DNA of 64,000 nucleotides from Planomicrobium sp. YIM 101495. Lineage in GTDB: Bacteria; Bacillota; Bacilli; Bacillales_A; Planococcaceae. The notes beneath the pieces were generated by a model. It saw only the letters and a program-made list of their open reading frames with translations. It was not told the origin of the DNA and did not search any database. The stretch lies in contig NZ_WLZW01000001.1 of the NCBI RefSeq assembly GCF_009707665.1, positions 806,001 through 870,000 of the forward strand, written 5' to 3'. A program made the translations under genes and the position numbers. This document shows, piece by piece, positions 10,292-20,557 of the stretch; position 1 is the stretch's first letter; each line of letters opens with the position of its first letter.

Positions 10292-10512
10292 GTGTCGCAT
10301 AGGAATCCGCTTCGAGGCTTCGGACAGGGCTCCCGGGATAAGCTGAGCTCAGAAACGCTTATCTTATCCATCCGCCCAGTCCAAGCCAGCCATTTCGCTG
10401 AGTGTGTGGGAGAAATAGTGGTGAGGTGAAATTTTGTTTCATTCTATTGTTGGCGTTGTGATAAATGGTGGGGCGGCTGACTGCGTAGGCCGCTGGGATT
10501 CTAATTTGGTGG
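10292..10512. repeat. Dispersed repeat R1, copy 1 (rpsB-codY island)
   Basis: This roughly 220-bp block recurs twice in tandem at 42.1-42.6 kb. The conserved core at 10471-10493 is identical in all three copies and can fold as GCGGC / GCCGC around a TGACTGCGTA-type loop. Another stem, GGATAAG / CTTATCC near 10334-10370, corresponds to GGAAG / CTTCC in the other copies, so pairing is kept while the sequence changes. No credible coding sequence is present. The remainder of 10256-11277 holds a single TGAGTCGCGACT-like box (10656-10667) and two R2 copies. Confidence 0.8.
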
Positions 10513-10655
10513 GCGAAGAATATATGGGGAGCTTTTCATCATCGAGCAATACTTAGTTAGCATCACATTGATCCTAGAAATTGACGAGATAGGACTGCAT
10601 ACTCATAAGGTGCGAGAAGCGGAATCGACCTGCTCATTATTAAGTGCAAAAACTG

Positions 10656-10667
10656 CGAGTCGCGACT
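10656..10667. repeat. Single palindromic box, CGAGTCGCGACT
   Basis: This contains the self-complementary AGTCGCGACT. It sits between R1 and R2, in the same relative place as the four-copy array at 42736-42809, and its flanks resemble the flanks of that array. Confidence 0.6.
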
Positions 10668-10691
10668 AACTCCAGGATGAGTATGCCAGCT

Positions 10692-10930
10692 GAACTTGCC
10701 CGCTAACACCGGACACCTTCTAGTAGGAAGCGACAAAGGCATCCTATGCAGGGATCATCCCAATCACTGAAATTCTATATAAACCACAATTCTCGAACGA
10801 GCTGAGCCGGAATGGAAGAGTGAACGTGCCGGAGTATTAGAGTGAATCCGAGACCCCACAGGTTGCGCAAGCAACCGAGGAGGCTCGGGTTTGCTCCTCC
10901 AGCACGTGAAACTCTGGAATGCAGGTCAGC
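10692..10930. repeat. Dispersed repeat R2, copy 1
   Basis: The unit starts with GACACCTTCTAGTAGGAAGC, continues with GAGCTGAGCCGGAATGGAAG and ends with CTGGAATGCAGGTCAGC. It folds as a nested stem: AGAGT (10817) with ACTCT (10911), ACGTGCCGGAG with CTCCAGCACGT (one mismatch), and an inner GGTTGC-GCAA-GCAACC hairpin. The inner GAGACCCC...GAGGAGGCTC pattern resembles repeats widely seen in Bacillaceae genomes. Copies follow at 10986 and 42833. Confidence 0.8.
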
Positions 10931-10985
10931 TGATCTCTAGTTCACCCCACACGAAACACCAGCTCAGTTATGCTCGACCACACCT

Positions 10986-11246
10986 GAACTCGCCCACATA
11001 ATACCCGACACCTTCTAGTAGGAAGCGACGAAGGCACCGTATGCTGGGATCATACCACTCCCTGAAATCCTATGAAACTCTTATTATCAAACGAGCTGAG
11101 CCGGAATGGAAGATCGAGCGTGCCGGAGGAGCAGTGAAGGAGCACAGCGAATGAGCGACTCTTGGAGACCCCGCAGGTTGCGAAAGCGACCGATGAGGCT
11201 CAGTACCGCGTCTCCAACTCGCGATACTCTGGAATGCAGGTCAGCC
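10986..11246. repeat. Dispersed repeat R2, copy 2 (tandem to copy 1)
   Basis: This is a second R2 unit about 294 bases after the first, in the same orientation. The hairpin is GGTTGC-GAAA-GCGACC. The outer stem is less regular than in copies 1 and 3, and the segment after GTGCCGGAG is expanded. Confidence 0.75.
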
Positions 11247-11277
11247 TTCTATTCTCCTCCCATCTTCCATCAGAAAC

Positions 11278-11329
11278 AAAAAAGACCGCCCCGAAGAAGT
11301 CATAGTTCATGACTTTTCGGAACGGTCCT
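11278..11329 (-). terminator. Strong intrinsic terminator after codY
   Basis: The minus strand forms a long stem (GGACCGTTCCGAAAAGTCAT with ATGACTTCTTCGGGGCGGTC) followed by TTTTTTG, directly after the codY stop. It insulates the repeat island from codY transcription. Confidence 0.9.
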
Positions 11330-11342
11330 TTAGTTTTGTGGA

Positions 11343-12122
11343 TTAGTTCATTTTAAGCTGTTCAAGCTCAGCAAGGAATTTTTGGTTCAATACTTTGATA
11401 TATGTCCCTTTCATTCCAAGTGAACGTGATTCGATAACGCCAGCACTTTCAAGTTTGCGGAGTGCGTTGACGATTACTGAACGTGTGATTCCAACACGGT
11501 CAGCGATTTTAGAAGCGACGAGAAGTCCTTCGCTGCCATCAAGTTCTTCGAAGATGTGCTCGATCGCTTCAAGCTCACTGTAAGAAAGTGACGAGATCGC
11601 CATTTGGACGACTGCTTTGCTGCGTGCTTCTTCTTCGATGCGGTCGCCTTTTTCGCGGAGGATTTCCATTCCAACCACTGTTGCACCGTACTCGCCAAGG
11701 ATCAGATCGTCATCCTGGAATACGTCTTTTACACGGCCCAGAAGCAATGTTCCAAGACGCTCTCCGCCACCGTTAATTGGGACGATTGTTGTAAGACCTT
11801 CTTCGAACAGTTCGCGCTCTTCGATCGGGAAGATTGTGTGCTCGCTGTTAACGTCAAGGTTCGCAGATGTTTCTGTGACGCTCGAAAGATTTTGTGTGTA
11901 CTCTGTTGGGAATTGACGTTCTTCCAACATGCCTTTCATCCGTTCGTTCTCGATCTGTTGGTTGATTGCATAGCCGAGGACTTTCCCTTTTCGGCTGACG
12001 ACGAAAACGTTCGATTCGATTACTTCGCTCAACGTTTCTGCCATGTCTTTAAAGTTTACCGGTTTCCCACCAGCTTCTTGTAGCATTGCGTTAATTTGTC
12101 TTGTTTTGTCTAATAAGTTCAT
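11343..12122 (-). CDS. codY: GTP- and branched-chain-amino-acid-sensing global repressor CodY
   Basis: CodY binds DNA when GTP and isoleucine/valine are plentiful and represses starvation genes. The N-terminal GAF domain ([20 protein letters not shown] and [13 protein letters not shown]) and the C-terminal winged helix-turn-helix ([20 protein letters not shown]) are both intact. Two ATGs are possible. AGGAGG lies 9 bases from the one at 12122 but only 3 from the one at 12128, so 12122 is chosen, giving 259 residues as in B. subtilis. It ends the xerC-hslV-hslU-codY operon. The gene normally followed by flgB in B. subtilis is here followed by a terminator and repeats. Confidence 0.97.
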   Translation of the reverse strand: MNLLDKTRQINAMLQEAGGKPVNFKDMAETLSEVIESNVFVVSRKGKVLGYAINQQIENERMKGMLEERQFPTEYTQNLSSVTETSANLDVNSEHTIFPIEERELFEEGLTTIVPINGGGERLGTLLLGRVKDVFQDDDLILGEYGATVVGMEILREKGDRIEEEARSKAVVQMAISSLSYSELEAIEHIFEELDGSEGLLVASKIADRVGITRSVIVNALRKLESAGVIESRSLGMKGTYIKVLNQKFLAELEQLKMN

Positions 12123-12208
12123 TGACATTTTCCTCCTACGGTAACATTAGTGTATTTATTAAATATTCTAAAGGTTTTTACTACTTAAGGGAACTGTTTT
12201 GCATCATT

Positions 12209-13609
12209 TTACAAAATAAATTGTGACAAATCTTTGTTCTTCGCCACATTTGCCAGCTTTTCGTCCACATACTGCGGCGTGATGTGGATTTCGGCAGGCG
12301 CAATTTCGGAAGCTTCAAAAGAAAGTTCCTCAAGGAGTCGTTCGAGAATCGTATGCAGACGACGAGCACCGATGTTATCAGTGTCCTGGTTCACTTCAAA
12401 TGCGGTTTCAGCAAGTCTGACAATTGACGCATCAGTGAAGTTTATCACAATTCCTTCTGTTTTGAGAAGTTCTTTATACTGGTTAATCAGAGAATGTTTC
12501 GGCTCTGTCAAAATTTGGACGAAATCTCCCACTTCCAATTTCTGCAGTTCGACCCGGATCGGGAAGCGCCCTTGCAGTTCAGGAATGAGGTCAGAGGGCT
12601 TGGACATGTGAAATGCCCCCGCTGCTACGAATAGCATATAGTCCGTCTTGACCGCTCCATATTTTGTCGAGACCGTCGATCCTTCGACAATTGGGAGGAT
12701 GTCGCGCTGTACGCCTTCTCTGGAAACATCCGCAGAGGATGAGTTGTTCTTGCTTGCGATTTTATCCATTTCATCGATGAAGATGATCCCTTGTTGCTCA
12801 GCGCGTTGAATCGCTTCAGCCGCGAGTTCTTCATCATCGATCAGCTTAGCCGATTCTTCAGCAGTGAGTAGCTTTCTCGCTTCTTTCACTTGTACACGGC
12901 GTTTCTTTTTCTTTTTCGGCATGAAGGAAGATAGCGCATCTTGCATATTAGCTCCCATTTGTTCCATTCCCGAACCTTGCAGTGCGTCAAACATGGAAGG
13001 CATACTTTCTGCCACCTCAATCGTCACCCATTGGTCTTCCAATTTCCCGGCTGCCAAATCTTCCGACAGTTCCCGACGTTTCACCCGCACTTCCACTTCC
13101 GCATTCGGATCTTCCTCTTGCTGCTGTTCACCGTTTTGACCAAAGAGCATTTCGAATGGATTTTGGGTTTGTTGTTTCTTACGAGTCGACGGGGCAAGCA
13201 GTTTGATGATCCGTTTGTTCGCAGCAGCTTGCGCCTTCTCTTTCACTTCATCGAACTTCTCTTCTTTGACGATGCGGATCGAGGCTTCAACCAAGTCACG
13301 CACCATCGATTCGACGTCGCGGCCGACATAGCCGACTTCCGTGAACTTCGTCGCTTCGACTTTGATGAACGGTGCACCGGTCAATTTGGCGATGCGCCGG
13401 GCGATTTCTGTCTTCCCTACACCGGTCGGCCCGATCATAAGAATGTTCTTCGGAATGATTTCGTCGCGGATCTCTTCATCCAGCAAGCTGCGGCGGTAGC
13501 GGTTCCGTAGTGATACGGCGATCGCGCGCTTCGCATCTTTTTGGCCAATGATGTATTTATCCAGGTGTTCCGTGATTTGACGCGGTGTTAATTGCATCTG
13601 GTTTTTCAT
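12209..13609 (-). CDS. hslU: ATP-dependent protease ATPase subunit HslU (ClpY)
   Basis: HslU is the AAA+ hexamer that unfolds substrates for the HslV peptidase. Walker A is [14 protein letters not shown], Walker B is [11 protein letters not shown], and the I-domain insertion (about residues 110-240) and sensor-2 region [15 protein letters not shown] are present. GGAGG lies 10 bases before the ATG at 13609 (466 residues). A GTG at 13615, overlapping the hslV stop as GTGA, is an alternative two codons upstream. The order xerC-hslV-hslU-codY is the classical Firmicutes codWX operon. Confidence 0.95.
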   Translation of the reverse strand: MKNQMQLTPRQITEHLDKYIIGQKDAKRAIAVSLRNRYRRSLLDEEIRDEIIPKNILMIGPTGVGKTEIARRIAKLTGAPFIKVEATKFTEVGYVGRDVESMVRDLVEASIRIVKEEKFDEVKEKAQAAANKRIIKLLAPSTRKKQQTQNPFEMLFGQNGEQQQEEDPNAEVEVRVKRRELSEDLAAGKLEDQWVTIEVAESMPSMFDALQGSGMEQMGANMQDALSSFMPKKKKKRRVQVKEARKLLTAEESAKLIDDEELAAEAIQRAEQQGIIFIDEMDKIASKNNSSSADVSREGVQRDILPIVEGSTVSTKYGAVKTDYMLFVAAGAFHMSKPSDLIPELQGRFPIRVELQKLEVGDFVQILTEPKHSLINQYKELLKTEGIVINFTDASIVRLAETAFEVNQDTDNIGARRLHTILERLLEELSFEASEIAPAEIHITPQYVDEKLANVAKNKDLSQFIL

Positions 13610-13611
13610 GT

Positions 13612-14154
13612 TCACAGTTCCTCCAGTATGATTTGATGATTCGTGAAGACACAGATGTCGGCTGCTGTTTCAAGCGCTGACTGTGCGATTGTCGCAGCGT
13701 CCAAATTGTCTCCAGCATACTTTTTCAGTGCGCGGCCGGCCGCAAGCGCATAGTTACCACCTGACCCGATTGCAAGAATGCCGTCGTCCGGCTCGATCAC
13801 TTCACCTGTACCGGAGACAAGCAGCATTGTTTCTTCGTTCATGACGATGATCATCGCCTCCAGCTGACGCAGCATCTTATCTCCGCGCCATTGTTTTGCA
13901 AGTTCTACGGCAGCGCGTTGCAAGTTGCCGTTGTACTCACCGAGCTTTCCTTCGAACATTTCGAACAAAGTGAACGCGTCCGCTACTGTTCCCGCGAATC
14001 CTGCGAGTACTTTTCCGTTGAACATTCTCCGGACTTTCTTCGCGGTATGCTTCATGACGACTGAGTTGCCGAGCGTCACTTGACCGTCACCGGACATCGC
14101 GCTTTTCCCATTGTGCTGTACTGCAAAGATCGTTGTTGAGTGAAATTGTTCCAT
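13612..14154 (-). CDS. hslV: ATP-dependent protease peptidase subunit HslV (ClpQ)
   Basis: HslV is the proteasome-like dodecameric peptidase partner of HslU. The protein (180 residues) begins [20 protein letters not shown] and continues with [20 protein letters not shown]. The N-terminal nucleophile in this family is exposed by removing a short leader. B. subtilis ClpQ has Ser at position 2, which is Glu here. The pair Thr7-Thr8 aligns with the active Thr of E. coli and S. aureus HslV, so a Thr nucleophile is inferred. AGGAGG precedes the ATG. Confidence 0.94.
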   Translation of the reverse strand: MEQFHSTTIFAVQHNGKSAMSGDGQVTLGNSVVMKHTAKKVRRMFNGKVLAGFAGTVADAFTLFEMFEGKLGEYNGNLQRAAVELAKQWRGDKMLRQLEAMIIVMNEETMLLVSGTGEVIEPDDGILAIGSGGNYALAAGRALKKYAGDNLDAATIAQSALETAADICVFTNHQIILEEL

Positions 14155-14167
14155 GTATATTTTCCTC

Positions 14168-15061
14168 CTAGGCTCTTGGATGGGTTTTCAAGTATGTGTT
14201 GCGCAAGTGTTCTTTCGTCACGTGCGTATACACTTGTGTCGAACTGAGGTGCGAGTGGCCAAGCAATTCCTGGACCGTCCGCATGTCCGCCCCGTTATTC
14301 AACAGGTGAGTTGCAAATGTATGCCGCATCATGTGCGGGTAAATGGTGGAGTTTAGTGAAGCCTTCTTCATGCATTCGTTCAAGATGTGCCGCACACCGC
14401 GGTCCGTCAGCGCTTCCCCGCGGCTGTTGACGAACAGGAAGTCGTGTTCTTTCCGTTTCATCAACTTAGGACGAGCGGTCTCCATGTATTGTTCCAGCGC
14501 ATCGTGGGCGAACTGGCCGTAAGGGATGAACCGTTCCTTCCTTCCCTTCCCCGTCACTTTGACGATCTGCACGACGCGGTCCAGGTCCTTCAGCCGGATC
14601 GCCATGCACTCACTCACCCGCATTCCTGTCGCATACAGCAATTCCACGAGTGCCCGGTTTCGTACAGTCAACGGCTCCGGTCCCTGCAAGGAATTGAATA
14701 AGGTCTCCATCTCTTCTTCATAGAAAAATTGCGGAAGCCGCTCCTCTTTTTTCGGATGGTACAACGAACGGAATGCTTCCTCACTCAAGCCGAATTCCCG
14801 GTTCGCAAAGCGGTAAAACGACCGGATAGAAGAAATTTTCCGCGACACGGTCGTCCGCGCAAGTTTCACATGATACAGCTTCGTCATATAGTTTCTTGCA
14901 TGTAAATACTCGACCTCTTCGATTCTCTCGATGCCTTCACCGTGCAAAAACAGAAAAAAATCCTCCAAGTCTTTTTCATACTGGCGGATGGTGTGCTCTG
15001 AATAGTTTTTCTCAAGCTGAATATATGTTTTGAAAGATGACAGCATCTCCTGTTTGTCCAA
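14168..15061 (-). CDS. xerC: Site-specific tyrosine recombinase XerC
   Basis: XerC works with XerD at dif to resolve chromosome dimers. The SAM-like N-terminal core-binding domain is followed by the catalytic domain. The catalytic residues can be read as the Arg in [23 protein letters not shown] (H-x-x-R), [13 protein letters not shown] (His and Tyr nucleophile). At 297 residues the length is standard. The start codon is TTG at 15061 with GGAGGG 8 bases upstream. No other start is better placed. It heads the hslV-hslU-codY operon. Confidence 0.94.
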   Translation of the reverse strand: MDKQEMLSSFKTYIQLEKNYSEHTIRQYEKDLEDFFLFLHGEGIERIEEVEYLHARNYMTKLYHVKLARTTVSRKISSIRSFYRFANREFGLSEEAFRSLYHPKKEERLPQFFYEEEMETLFNSLQGPEPLTVRNRALVELLYATGMRVSECMAIRLKDLDRVVQIVKVTGKGRKERFIPYGQFAHDALEQYMETARPKLMKRKEHDFLFVNSRGEALTDRGVRHILNECMKKASLNSTIYPHMMRHTFATHLLNNGADMRTVQELLGHSHLSSTQVYTHVTKEHLRNTYLKTHPRA

Positions 15062-15087
15062 TTGAGCAGCCCTCCATTTTCAACCAC

Positions 15088-15129
15088 AATAAAAGCCTCT
15101 AAAGTATAACAAGCTTTAGAGGCTTTTTT
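15088..15129. terminator. Terminator between trmFO and xerC
   Basis: A 12-bp stem AAGCCTCTAAAG / CTTTAGAGGCTT lies 8-40 bases past the trmFO stop. The minus-strand tail is TTATTG and the plus-strand tail TTTTTTC, so it could work in either direction. Confidence 0.75.
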
Positions 15130-15132
15130 CAA

Positions 15133-16443
15133 TTAAACCGTCACCGTATTCACATAATTACGAATTGCATCCAGTGCACGTTCTGCATGTTTCTCAGCAC
15201 GTTCCTGCTTGGACTTGATGCGTTCACCGAGGTCGGGGAACAGTCCGAAGTTGATGTTCATCGGCTGGAAGTTTTCACCGTCAGCTTCTGTGATGTAACG
15301 AGCCATACTACCAAGCGCCGTTTCTGCAGGCAGGACCGACAACTCTTCCCCAAGTGCCAGTTTCGCTGCGTTGATGCCTGCAAGCAAGCCGCTGCCTGCA
15401 GATTCCACATATCCTTCGACCCCGGTCATTTGTCCAGCGAAGAAGATGTTTTCGTTCGCTTTCAACTGGTACGTCGGTTTCAAGACACGCGGCGAGTTGA
15501 TGAACGTGTTGCGGTGCATGACACCGTAACGGACGATTTCGACGTTTTCAAGCCCTGGGATCATCCTTACCACTTCTTTTTGTGGGCCCCATTTCAAATG
15601 TGTCTGGAATCCGACAATGTTGTAAAGGGTGCCTGCAGCGTCGTCTTGGCGAAGCTGGACGACTGCATACGGGCGTTTGCCTGTTCGCGGATCTTCCAGT
15701 CCGACCGGCTTCATCGGACCGAATGTCAATGTTTTCTCTCCGCGGGCAGCCATCACTTCGATCGGCATACAGCCTTCGAAGTAAATCTCTTTTTCGAATT
15801 CTTTCAGCGGGACTACTTCCGCTTCCACTAACGCTGTGCGGAACCGATCGAACTCTTCTTTCGTCATCGGACAGTTCAAGTAAGCCGCTTCACCTTTGTC
15901 ATAGCGTGATTTCAAGTACACTTTGTCCATGTCGATGCTGTCTTTCTCGATGATCGGAGCTGCAGCATCGTAGAAGTATAAGTAGTCCTGGCCAGTCAGC
16001 TCACGTACTTTTTCGGCGAGTGCCGGAGATGTCAATGGACCGGTCGCGATGATCGTGATGCCTTCCGGAATTTCCGTCACTTCTTCGTTGATGACTTCTA
16101 CAAGCGGGTGGTTACGGACTTTTTCCGTGACTGCACCGGCGAATTCATGCCGGTCGACCGCAAGCGCTCCGCCAGCGGGAACCGACGCTTTGTCGGCCGC
16201 TTCGATGATGACTGAATCTAAATGGCGCATTTCTTCTTTGATGACGCCGACCGCATTCGTCAATGAATTGGCACGTAACGAGTTACTGCACACAAGCTCG
16301 GCAAATTTGTCGGTATGATGCGCTGGCGTCTGTTTGACCGGACGCATTTCATATAGCCGCACCTTCACGCCTCTTTTCGCGATCTGCCACGCTGCTTCAC
16401 TGCCGGCAAGTCCGGCACCAATTACATTTACTACTTGTGTCAT
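15133..16443 (-). CDS. trmFO: tRNA m5U54 methyltransferase, folate/FAD-dependent
   Basis: TrmFO methylates U54 in the T-loop of tRNA using methylenetetrahydrofolate and FADH2. The N-terminal FAD motif [18 protein letters not shown] and the conserved [20 protein letters not shown] (with the family Cys) are present. GAGGTG lies 7 bases before the ATG at 16443. The in-frame TTG at 16449 is less well placed, so 16443 is used (436 residues, as in B. subtilis). It lies between topA and xerC, as expected. Confidence 0.95.
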   Translation of the reverse strand: MTQVVNVIGAGLAGSEAAWQIAKRGVKVRLYEMRPVKQTPAHHTDKFAELVCSNSLRANSLTNAVGVIKEEMRHLDSVIIEAADKASVPAGGALAVDRHEFAGAVTEKVRNHPLVEVINEEVTEIPEGITIIATGPLTSPALAEKVRELTGQDYLYFYDAAAPIIEKDSIDMDKVYLKSRYDKGEAAYLNCPMTKEEFDRFRTALVEAEVVPLKEFEKEIYFEGCMPIEVMAARGEKTLTFGPMKPVGLEDPRTGKRPYAVVQLRQDDAAGTLYNIVGFQTHLKWGPQKEVVRMIPGLENVEIVRYGVMHRNTFINSPRVLKPTYQLKANENIFFAGQMTGVEGYVESAGSGLLAGINAAKLALGEELSVLPAETALGSMARYITEADGENFQPMNINFGLFPDLGERIKSKQERAEKHAERALDAIRNYVNTVTV

Positions 16444-16467
16444 AGTCAAGCACCTCTTCTTTGTTCG

Positions 16468-18537
16468 TTATTGGACTTCTTCTTTATATTCACATTCCGT
16501 ACATTGGATCTGTACGCCTTTTTTGACTTTCTTTTCGACGAGCAGCTGCTCGCATTTCGGACATGGCCGTTCGATCGGTTTGTCCCAGGAGACGAATTCA
16601 CATTCCGGATAGCGGTCGCAGCCATAGAAGATGCGGCGCTTCTTGCTCTTGCGCTCGACGATTTCTCCTTCTTTGCATGTCGGACATTTCACACCGATGT
16701 ATTTGACGATGGCTTTCGTGTTGCGGCATTCCGGGAAATTGCTGCATGCCATGAATTTGCCATAGCGTCCCAGTTTGTAGACCATCGCGGAGCCACATTT
16801 TTCGCAATCCTCGCCTGCCGGCTCATCTTTGATCTGGACTTTCTCCATCTCATTCTCAGCCAGCTCGACGTTTTTCTCGAAGTCTTTGTAAAACTCATCG
16901 ATGACTTGCACCCATTCCTTGATGCCTTCCTCGACGCCGTCCAGATCGGACTCCATCTTGGAAGTGAATTCGATGTTGACGATGCCAGGGAAGAATTCGA
17001 CGACTAAGCCGTGGACGATTTCACCGAGCTCCGTCGGAATGAAGCGTTTCGCATCCAGTGTAACATACCCGCGGCGCTGGATTGTATCAAGCGTCGGCGC
17101 ATACGTAGACGGACGTCCTATTCCGAGTTCTTCCAGCGTTTTGACGAGCCGCGCTTCCGTATAACGGGGAGGTGGCTGCGTGAAATGCTGCTTCGGTTCG
17201 ATATCGAGCGCTTTGACTGTATCGCCTTCTTCCATTTCCGGCAGGATGTTGTCTTTCATTTCTTCCTTATCATCCGTGCCTTCAACGTAGAGCTTCATGA
17301 AGCCTGGGAATTTCACTTGCGAGCCGTTCGCACGGAATACCGCTTCACCGTTCTGGAGCTCAGCCATGACCGTGTCCAGTACTGCTGGCGACATTTGACT
17401 CGCGACGAAGCGTTCCCATATCAATTTGTAGAGACGGTACAGATCGCGTGACAGGATGCTTTTAAGCGACTCCGGTGTGCGGCGTACGCTTGTCGGACGG
17501 ACCGCTTCGTGCGCATCCTGTGATTTCGAACTCTGCTTCTTGGCCGTCGCTGTCGTCACAAACTCTTCACCGTACGTTTCGTTGACGAATGCGACCGCTT
17601 CCCCTTTCGCCGTATCCGAAATACGCGTGGAATCCGTCCGCATGTATGTGATCAAACCGGTCACGCCTTCTTTGCCGACGGAAATTCCTTCATACAATTG
17701 CTGTGCGAGCATCATCGTCTTCTTCGCTCGGAAGTTCAACTTGCGGGCAGCTTCCTGTTGGAGGGATGAAGTTGTAAACGAAGGGGAAGGATTTCTCTTT
17801 CTCTCTTTTTTCACGACGCGGTTGACTGTAAATGCGTCACCTTTGATTGTAGCCATGACTTTCTTGACGTCTTCTTCATTCTTTAATTGTAGTTTCTCAT
17901 CCGGACTTCCGTAAAATGATGCTTCGAAATTCTTCGCGGATTTCTCGAATTGTCCAGTGATCGACCAGTATTCTTCCGGCTCAAAGTTCTTAATTTCGTT
18001 TTCACGATCGATGATCATGCGGAGTGCAACGGATTGTACGCGTCCCGCAGATAATCCTTTTTTGACTTTCTTCCAAAGCAGCGGACTGATGCTGTAACCG
18101 ACGAGACGGTCCAGGATACGGCGCGCTTGCTGTGCATCGACGAGATCCATATCGATCGATCGCGGATTCTTAAAGGAATCCTTGATCGCATCTTTCGTGA
18201 TTTCGTTGAAGACCACGCGGCATTCTGTTGAGGGATCAATGCCAAGTGCTGTAGCCAAGTGCCAAGCGATCGCCTCTCCCTCTCTGTCGGGGTCAGCCGC
18301 GAGAAATACTTTCTTCGATTTCTTCGCTTCTTTTTTCAGTTCCTGCAGGATCGGGCCTTTGCCGCGGATCGTAATATAGCGCGGCTGGTAATTATTTTCT
18401 GTATCAATTGCCATCGTACTGCGCGGCAAATCGATTAAATGACCGAGTGATGCCCGTACTTTATACTTCTTCCCTAAATAACGTTCGATTGTTTTCGCTT
18501 TAGCGGGTGACTCAACGATCACCAAATAATCCGCCAT
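16468..18537 (-). CDS. topA: DNA topoisomerase I
   Basis: TopA relaxes negative supercoils with an active-site Tyr that joins the 5' end of the nick. The Toprim domain starts at [20 protein letters not shown] and has [15 protein letters not shown] near residue 80. The active Tyr is in [12 protein letters not shown] near residue 298. The C-terminus carries three Cys4 zinc ribbons (CEKCGSAM..., CPTCKEGE..., CPKCEQLL...). GGAGG lies 7 bases before the second of two adjacent ATGs (18537), which gives MADYLV as in other Bacillales. The length is 689 residues. Confidence 0.96.
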   Translation of the reverse strand: MADYLVIVESPAKAKTIERYLGKKYKVRASLGHLIDLPRSTMAIDTENNYQPRYITIRGKGPILQELKKEAKKSKKVFLAADPDREGEAIAWHLATALGIDPSTECRVVFNEITKDAIKDSFKNPRSIDMDLVDAQQARRILDRLVGYSISPLLWKKVKKGLSAGRVQSVALRMIIDRENEIKNFEPEEYWSITGQFEKSAKNFEASFYGSPDEKLQLKNEEDVKKVMATIKGDAFTVNRVVKKERKRNPSPSFTTSSLQQEAARKLNFRAKKTMMLAQQLYEGISVGKEGVTGLITYMRTDSTRISDTAKGEAVAFVNETYGEEFVTTATAKKQSSKSQDAHEAVRPTSVRRTPESLKSILSRDLYRLYKLIWERFVASQMSPAVLDTVMAELQNGEAVFRANGSQVKFPGFMKLYVEGTDDKEEMKDNILPEMEEGDTVKALDIEPKQHFTQPPPRYTEARLVKTLEELGIGRPSTYAPTLDTIQRRGYVTLDAKRFIPTELGEIVHGLVVEFFPGIVNIEFTSKMESDLDGVEEGIKEWVQVIDEFYKDFEKNVELAENEMEKVQIKDEPAGEDCEKCGSAMVYKLGRYGKFMACSNFPECRNTKAIVKYIGVKCPTCKEGEIVERKSKKRRIFYGCDRYPECEFVSWDKPIERPCPKCEQLLVEKKVKKGVQIQCTECEYKEEVQ

Positions 18538-18654
18538 CATCTTTCCTCCCCATAGAGGTACTCGTTTCTCTTGTTGCGTTAATTAGCCTGTGCAAAATGT
18601 ATAATAGATTTTCAGTTAATGCAAGGCTTTCCTTTTTCTTTCCTGTTTTCCCAA

Positions 18655-19536
18655 TCAATTTACACGAAGTTCGGCAAGCACTTGAAAACCATTCCATACC
18701 GGCTTTGCACCTTCTTCGATCAGCTTATGCGGCCCGCCCGACAGTGGAGAAAAGATCGATCCCGGCACGGCAAAGATCTCTTTTCCATGATCCAGTGCGT
18801 GTTCGATCGTGCTCATCGTCCCACTCCGATTCTCGGCTTCCGTCACGATGATCCCTTCAGACAAGCCGCTGATGATGCGGTTCCTCATCGGGAAATGCCA
18901 CTTCTCAGGCTTTACGTAAGGTGGATACTCCGTGAGACAGAGGTGACTTTCAGTGATTTCCTTGAACAGTGCATTGTTGACTGCTGGATAAGGGTGCAAG
19001 AAACCACTCCCGATCACCGCGATCGTCTGTCCGCCGAGGTCGATCGCCTGCTGATGCGCCATGGCATCTGCGCCTTTCGCCAATCCGCTGACGATTGCGA
19101 AGCCGCCTTCGACGAGCGGGGGCAAAATCGTCTCGATCGCCTTCATTGAATAAGAAGATGCTTTCCTTGATCCAATTACCGCGATTCTTCTCTTCGTCTC
19201 GAGTAATCCAATTTTCCCTTTTGCATACAGTATGATAGGCGGGTCAATCAATTCCGTCAAGCTTTTGGGATAAGCAGGGTGTAAATAGGAGATAGGTTTG
19301 ATGAAGTGTTTTTCGTAGGAAGCGGTGAGCGGCATAGTGATTGCGCGGCGGTACGCCTGCAGAATACGTGCAGCTTGCGACTCCTGAGTGTTCAGGCAAA
19401 ATGCGAGCTTTCGGAGTGACCAGTCCTGGAACAGCTTCAGTTCAGGATCATGCTCAAGCAGCCCTTTCCACTTGTTTAATGGGCGGGGATGTACATAATG
19501 AAATGCCAGTAGTCTTTCTTCAAAACTCATCGTCAT
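18655..19536 (-). CDS. dprA: DNA processing protein DprA
   Basis: DprA protects incoming single-stranded DNA and loads RecA during natural transformation. The Rossmann-like core is visible: IAVIGSRKASSYSMKAIETI, then GFAIVSGLAKGADAMAHQQA, IAVIGSGFLHPYP and SGTMSTIEHALDHGKEIFAV. The N-terminal part is short and variable. The frame is open to 19632, but that part overlaps the sucD terminator. AAGGAGG lies 5 bases before the ATG at 19536, giving 293 residues. It sits between sucD and topA as in B. subtilis. The gene being intact suggests, but does not prove, transformability. Confidence 0.93.
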   Translation of the reverse strand: MTMSFEERLLAFHYVHPRPLNKWKGLLEHDPELKLFQDWSLRKLAFCLNTQESQAARILQAYRRAITMPLTASYEKHFIKPISYLHPAYPKSLTELIDPPIILYAKGKIGLLETKRRIAVIGSRKASSYSMKAIETILPPLVEGGFAIVSGLAKGADAMAHQQAIDLGGQTIAVIGSGFLHPYPAVNNALFKEITESHLCLTEYPPYVKPEKWHFPMRNRIISGLSEGIIVTEAENRSGTMSTIEHALDHGKEIFAVPGSIFSPLSGGPHKLIEEGAKPVWNGFQVLAELRVN

Positions 19537-19581
19537 AGAAGCCTCCTTTTTCTGAATAGAAAGTTTTTTCGAAAAGTGTAC

Positions 19582-19620
19582 AAAAAACAGGCGGAGAGGT
19601 TCATTCGTTTCTCCGCCTGC
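19582..19620 (-). terminator. Intrinsic terminator after sucD
   Basis: The minus strand has CAGGCGGAGA / TCTCCGCCTG with a 12-base loop followed by TTTTTTG, 17 bases past the sucD stop. Confidence 0.88.
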
Positions 19621-19636
19621 TGCACCGATCATTGGA

Positions 19637-20539
19637 TCAGTGAGTTTTACACTGGTCGTATAGACCTTTTTCTTTGATCACTTTGATCAACGTTTCACCG
19701 ATAACCGATGGCGTATCCGCCACTTCGATACCAGCAGCGTTCATCGCTTTGATCTTGTCTGCAGCTGTACCTTTACCGCCTGAGATGATCGCACCGGCAT
19801 GGCCCATGCGTTTCCCTTCAGGAGCAGTTTGTCCGCCGATGAAGCCGACAACCGGTTTCGTCATGTTCTCTTTCACCCATGCAGCTGCTTCTTCTTCAGC
19901 AGTTCCACCGATTTCACCGATCATGACAACAGCTAGTGTGTCTTCGTCTTCGTTGAACGCTTTCAATACATCGATGAAGTTCGTCCCGTTGACTGGATCT
20001 CCGCCGATACCTACAGCAGTAGATTGACCGATTCCTTCTTGTGACAACTGGTGAGTCGCTTCATACGTCAGTGTACCGGAACGTGAAACAACGCCGACAT
20101 GACCTTTTTTATGGATATAACCAGGCATGATCCCGATCTTACACTCATCCGGCGTGATGACGCCAGGGCAGTTCGGACCGACAAGACGTGTCTTTTTGCC
20201 TTCCATGTAACGTTTCACTTTAACCATATCAAGTACTGGGATATGCTCAGTGATACAGATTGCCATATCAAGGTCTGCGTCCACTGCTTCCAAGATTGCA
20301 TCTGCTGCAAATGGAGCTGGAACATAGATGACTGATACGTTAGCGCCTGTTGCCTTGACAGCATCTTCCACTGTGTTGAAGACTGGAACGCCTTCTGCTT
20401 CAGTGCCGCCTTTACCAGGAGTAACCCCAGCAACGATTTTCGTGCCGTATTCTAGCATTTGCTTTGTATGGAAAAGGGCAGTCGACCCTGTAATTCCTTG
20501 TACAAGCACTTTTGTGTCTTTATTAATATATACGCTCAT
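19637..20539 (-). CDS. sucD: Succinyl-CoA synthetase alpha subunit
   Basis: SucD and SucC interconvert succinyl-CoA and succinate with ATP formation in the TCA cycle. The CoA-binding N-terminal domain ([19 protein letters not shown]) and the phosphohistidine loop [18 protein letters not shown] are clear. The length (300) is normal. AGGGA precedes the start. It follows sucC by 18 bases and the pair ends at a strong terminator. Confidence 0.97.
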   Translation of the reverse strand: MSVYINKDTKVLVQGITGSTALFHTKQMLEYGTKIVAGVTPGKGGTEAEGVPVFNTVEDAVKATGANVSVIYVPAPFAADAILEAVDADLDMAICITEHIPVLDMVKVKRYMEGKKTRLVGPNCPGVITPDECKIGIMPGYIHKKGHVGVVSRSGTLTYEATHQLSQEGIGQSTAVGIGGDPVNGTNFIDVLKAFNEDEDTLAVVMIGEIGGTAEEEAAAWVKENMTKPVVGFIGGQTAPEGKRMGHAGAIISGGKGTAADKIKAMNAAGIEVADTPSVIGETLIKVIKEKGLYDQCKTH

Positions 20540-20557
20540 GTTTGTCCCTGCCCTTCT

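Noticed and set aside
10199-10429. Open frame of 76 codons over the rpsB promoter
   Set aside because: It overlaps the promoter and R1 repeat and has no ribosome site.
10256-11277. Decayed transposase or prophage remnant in the repeat islands
   Set aside because: No translated segment resembles a transposase or phage protein, and no terminal inverted repeats or target duplications are clear.
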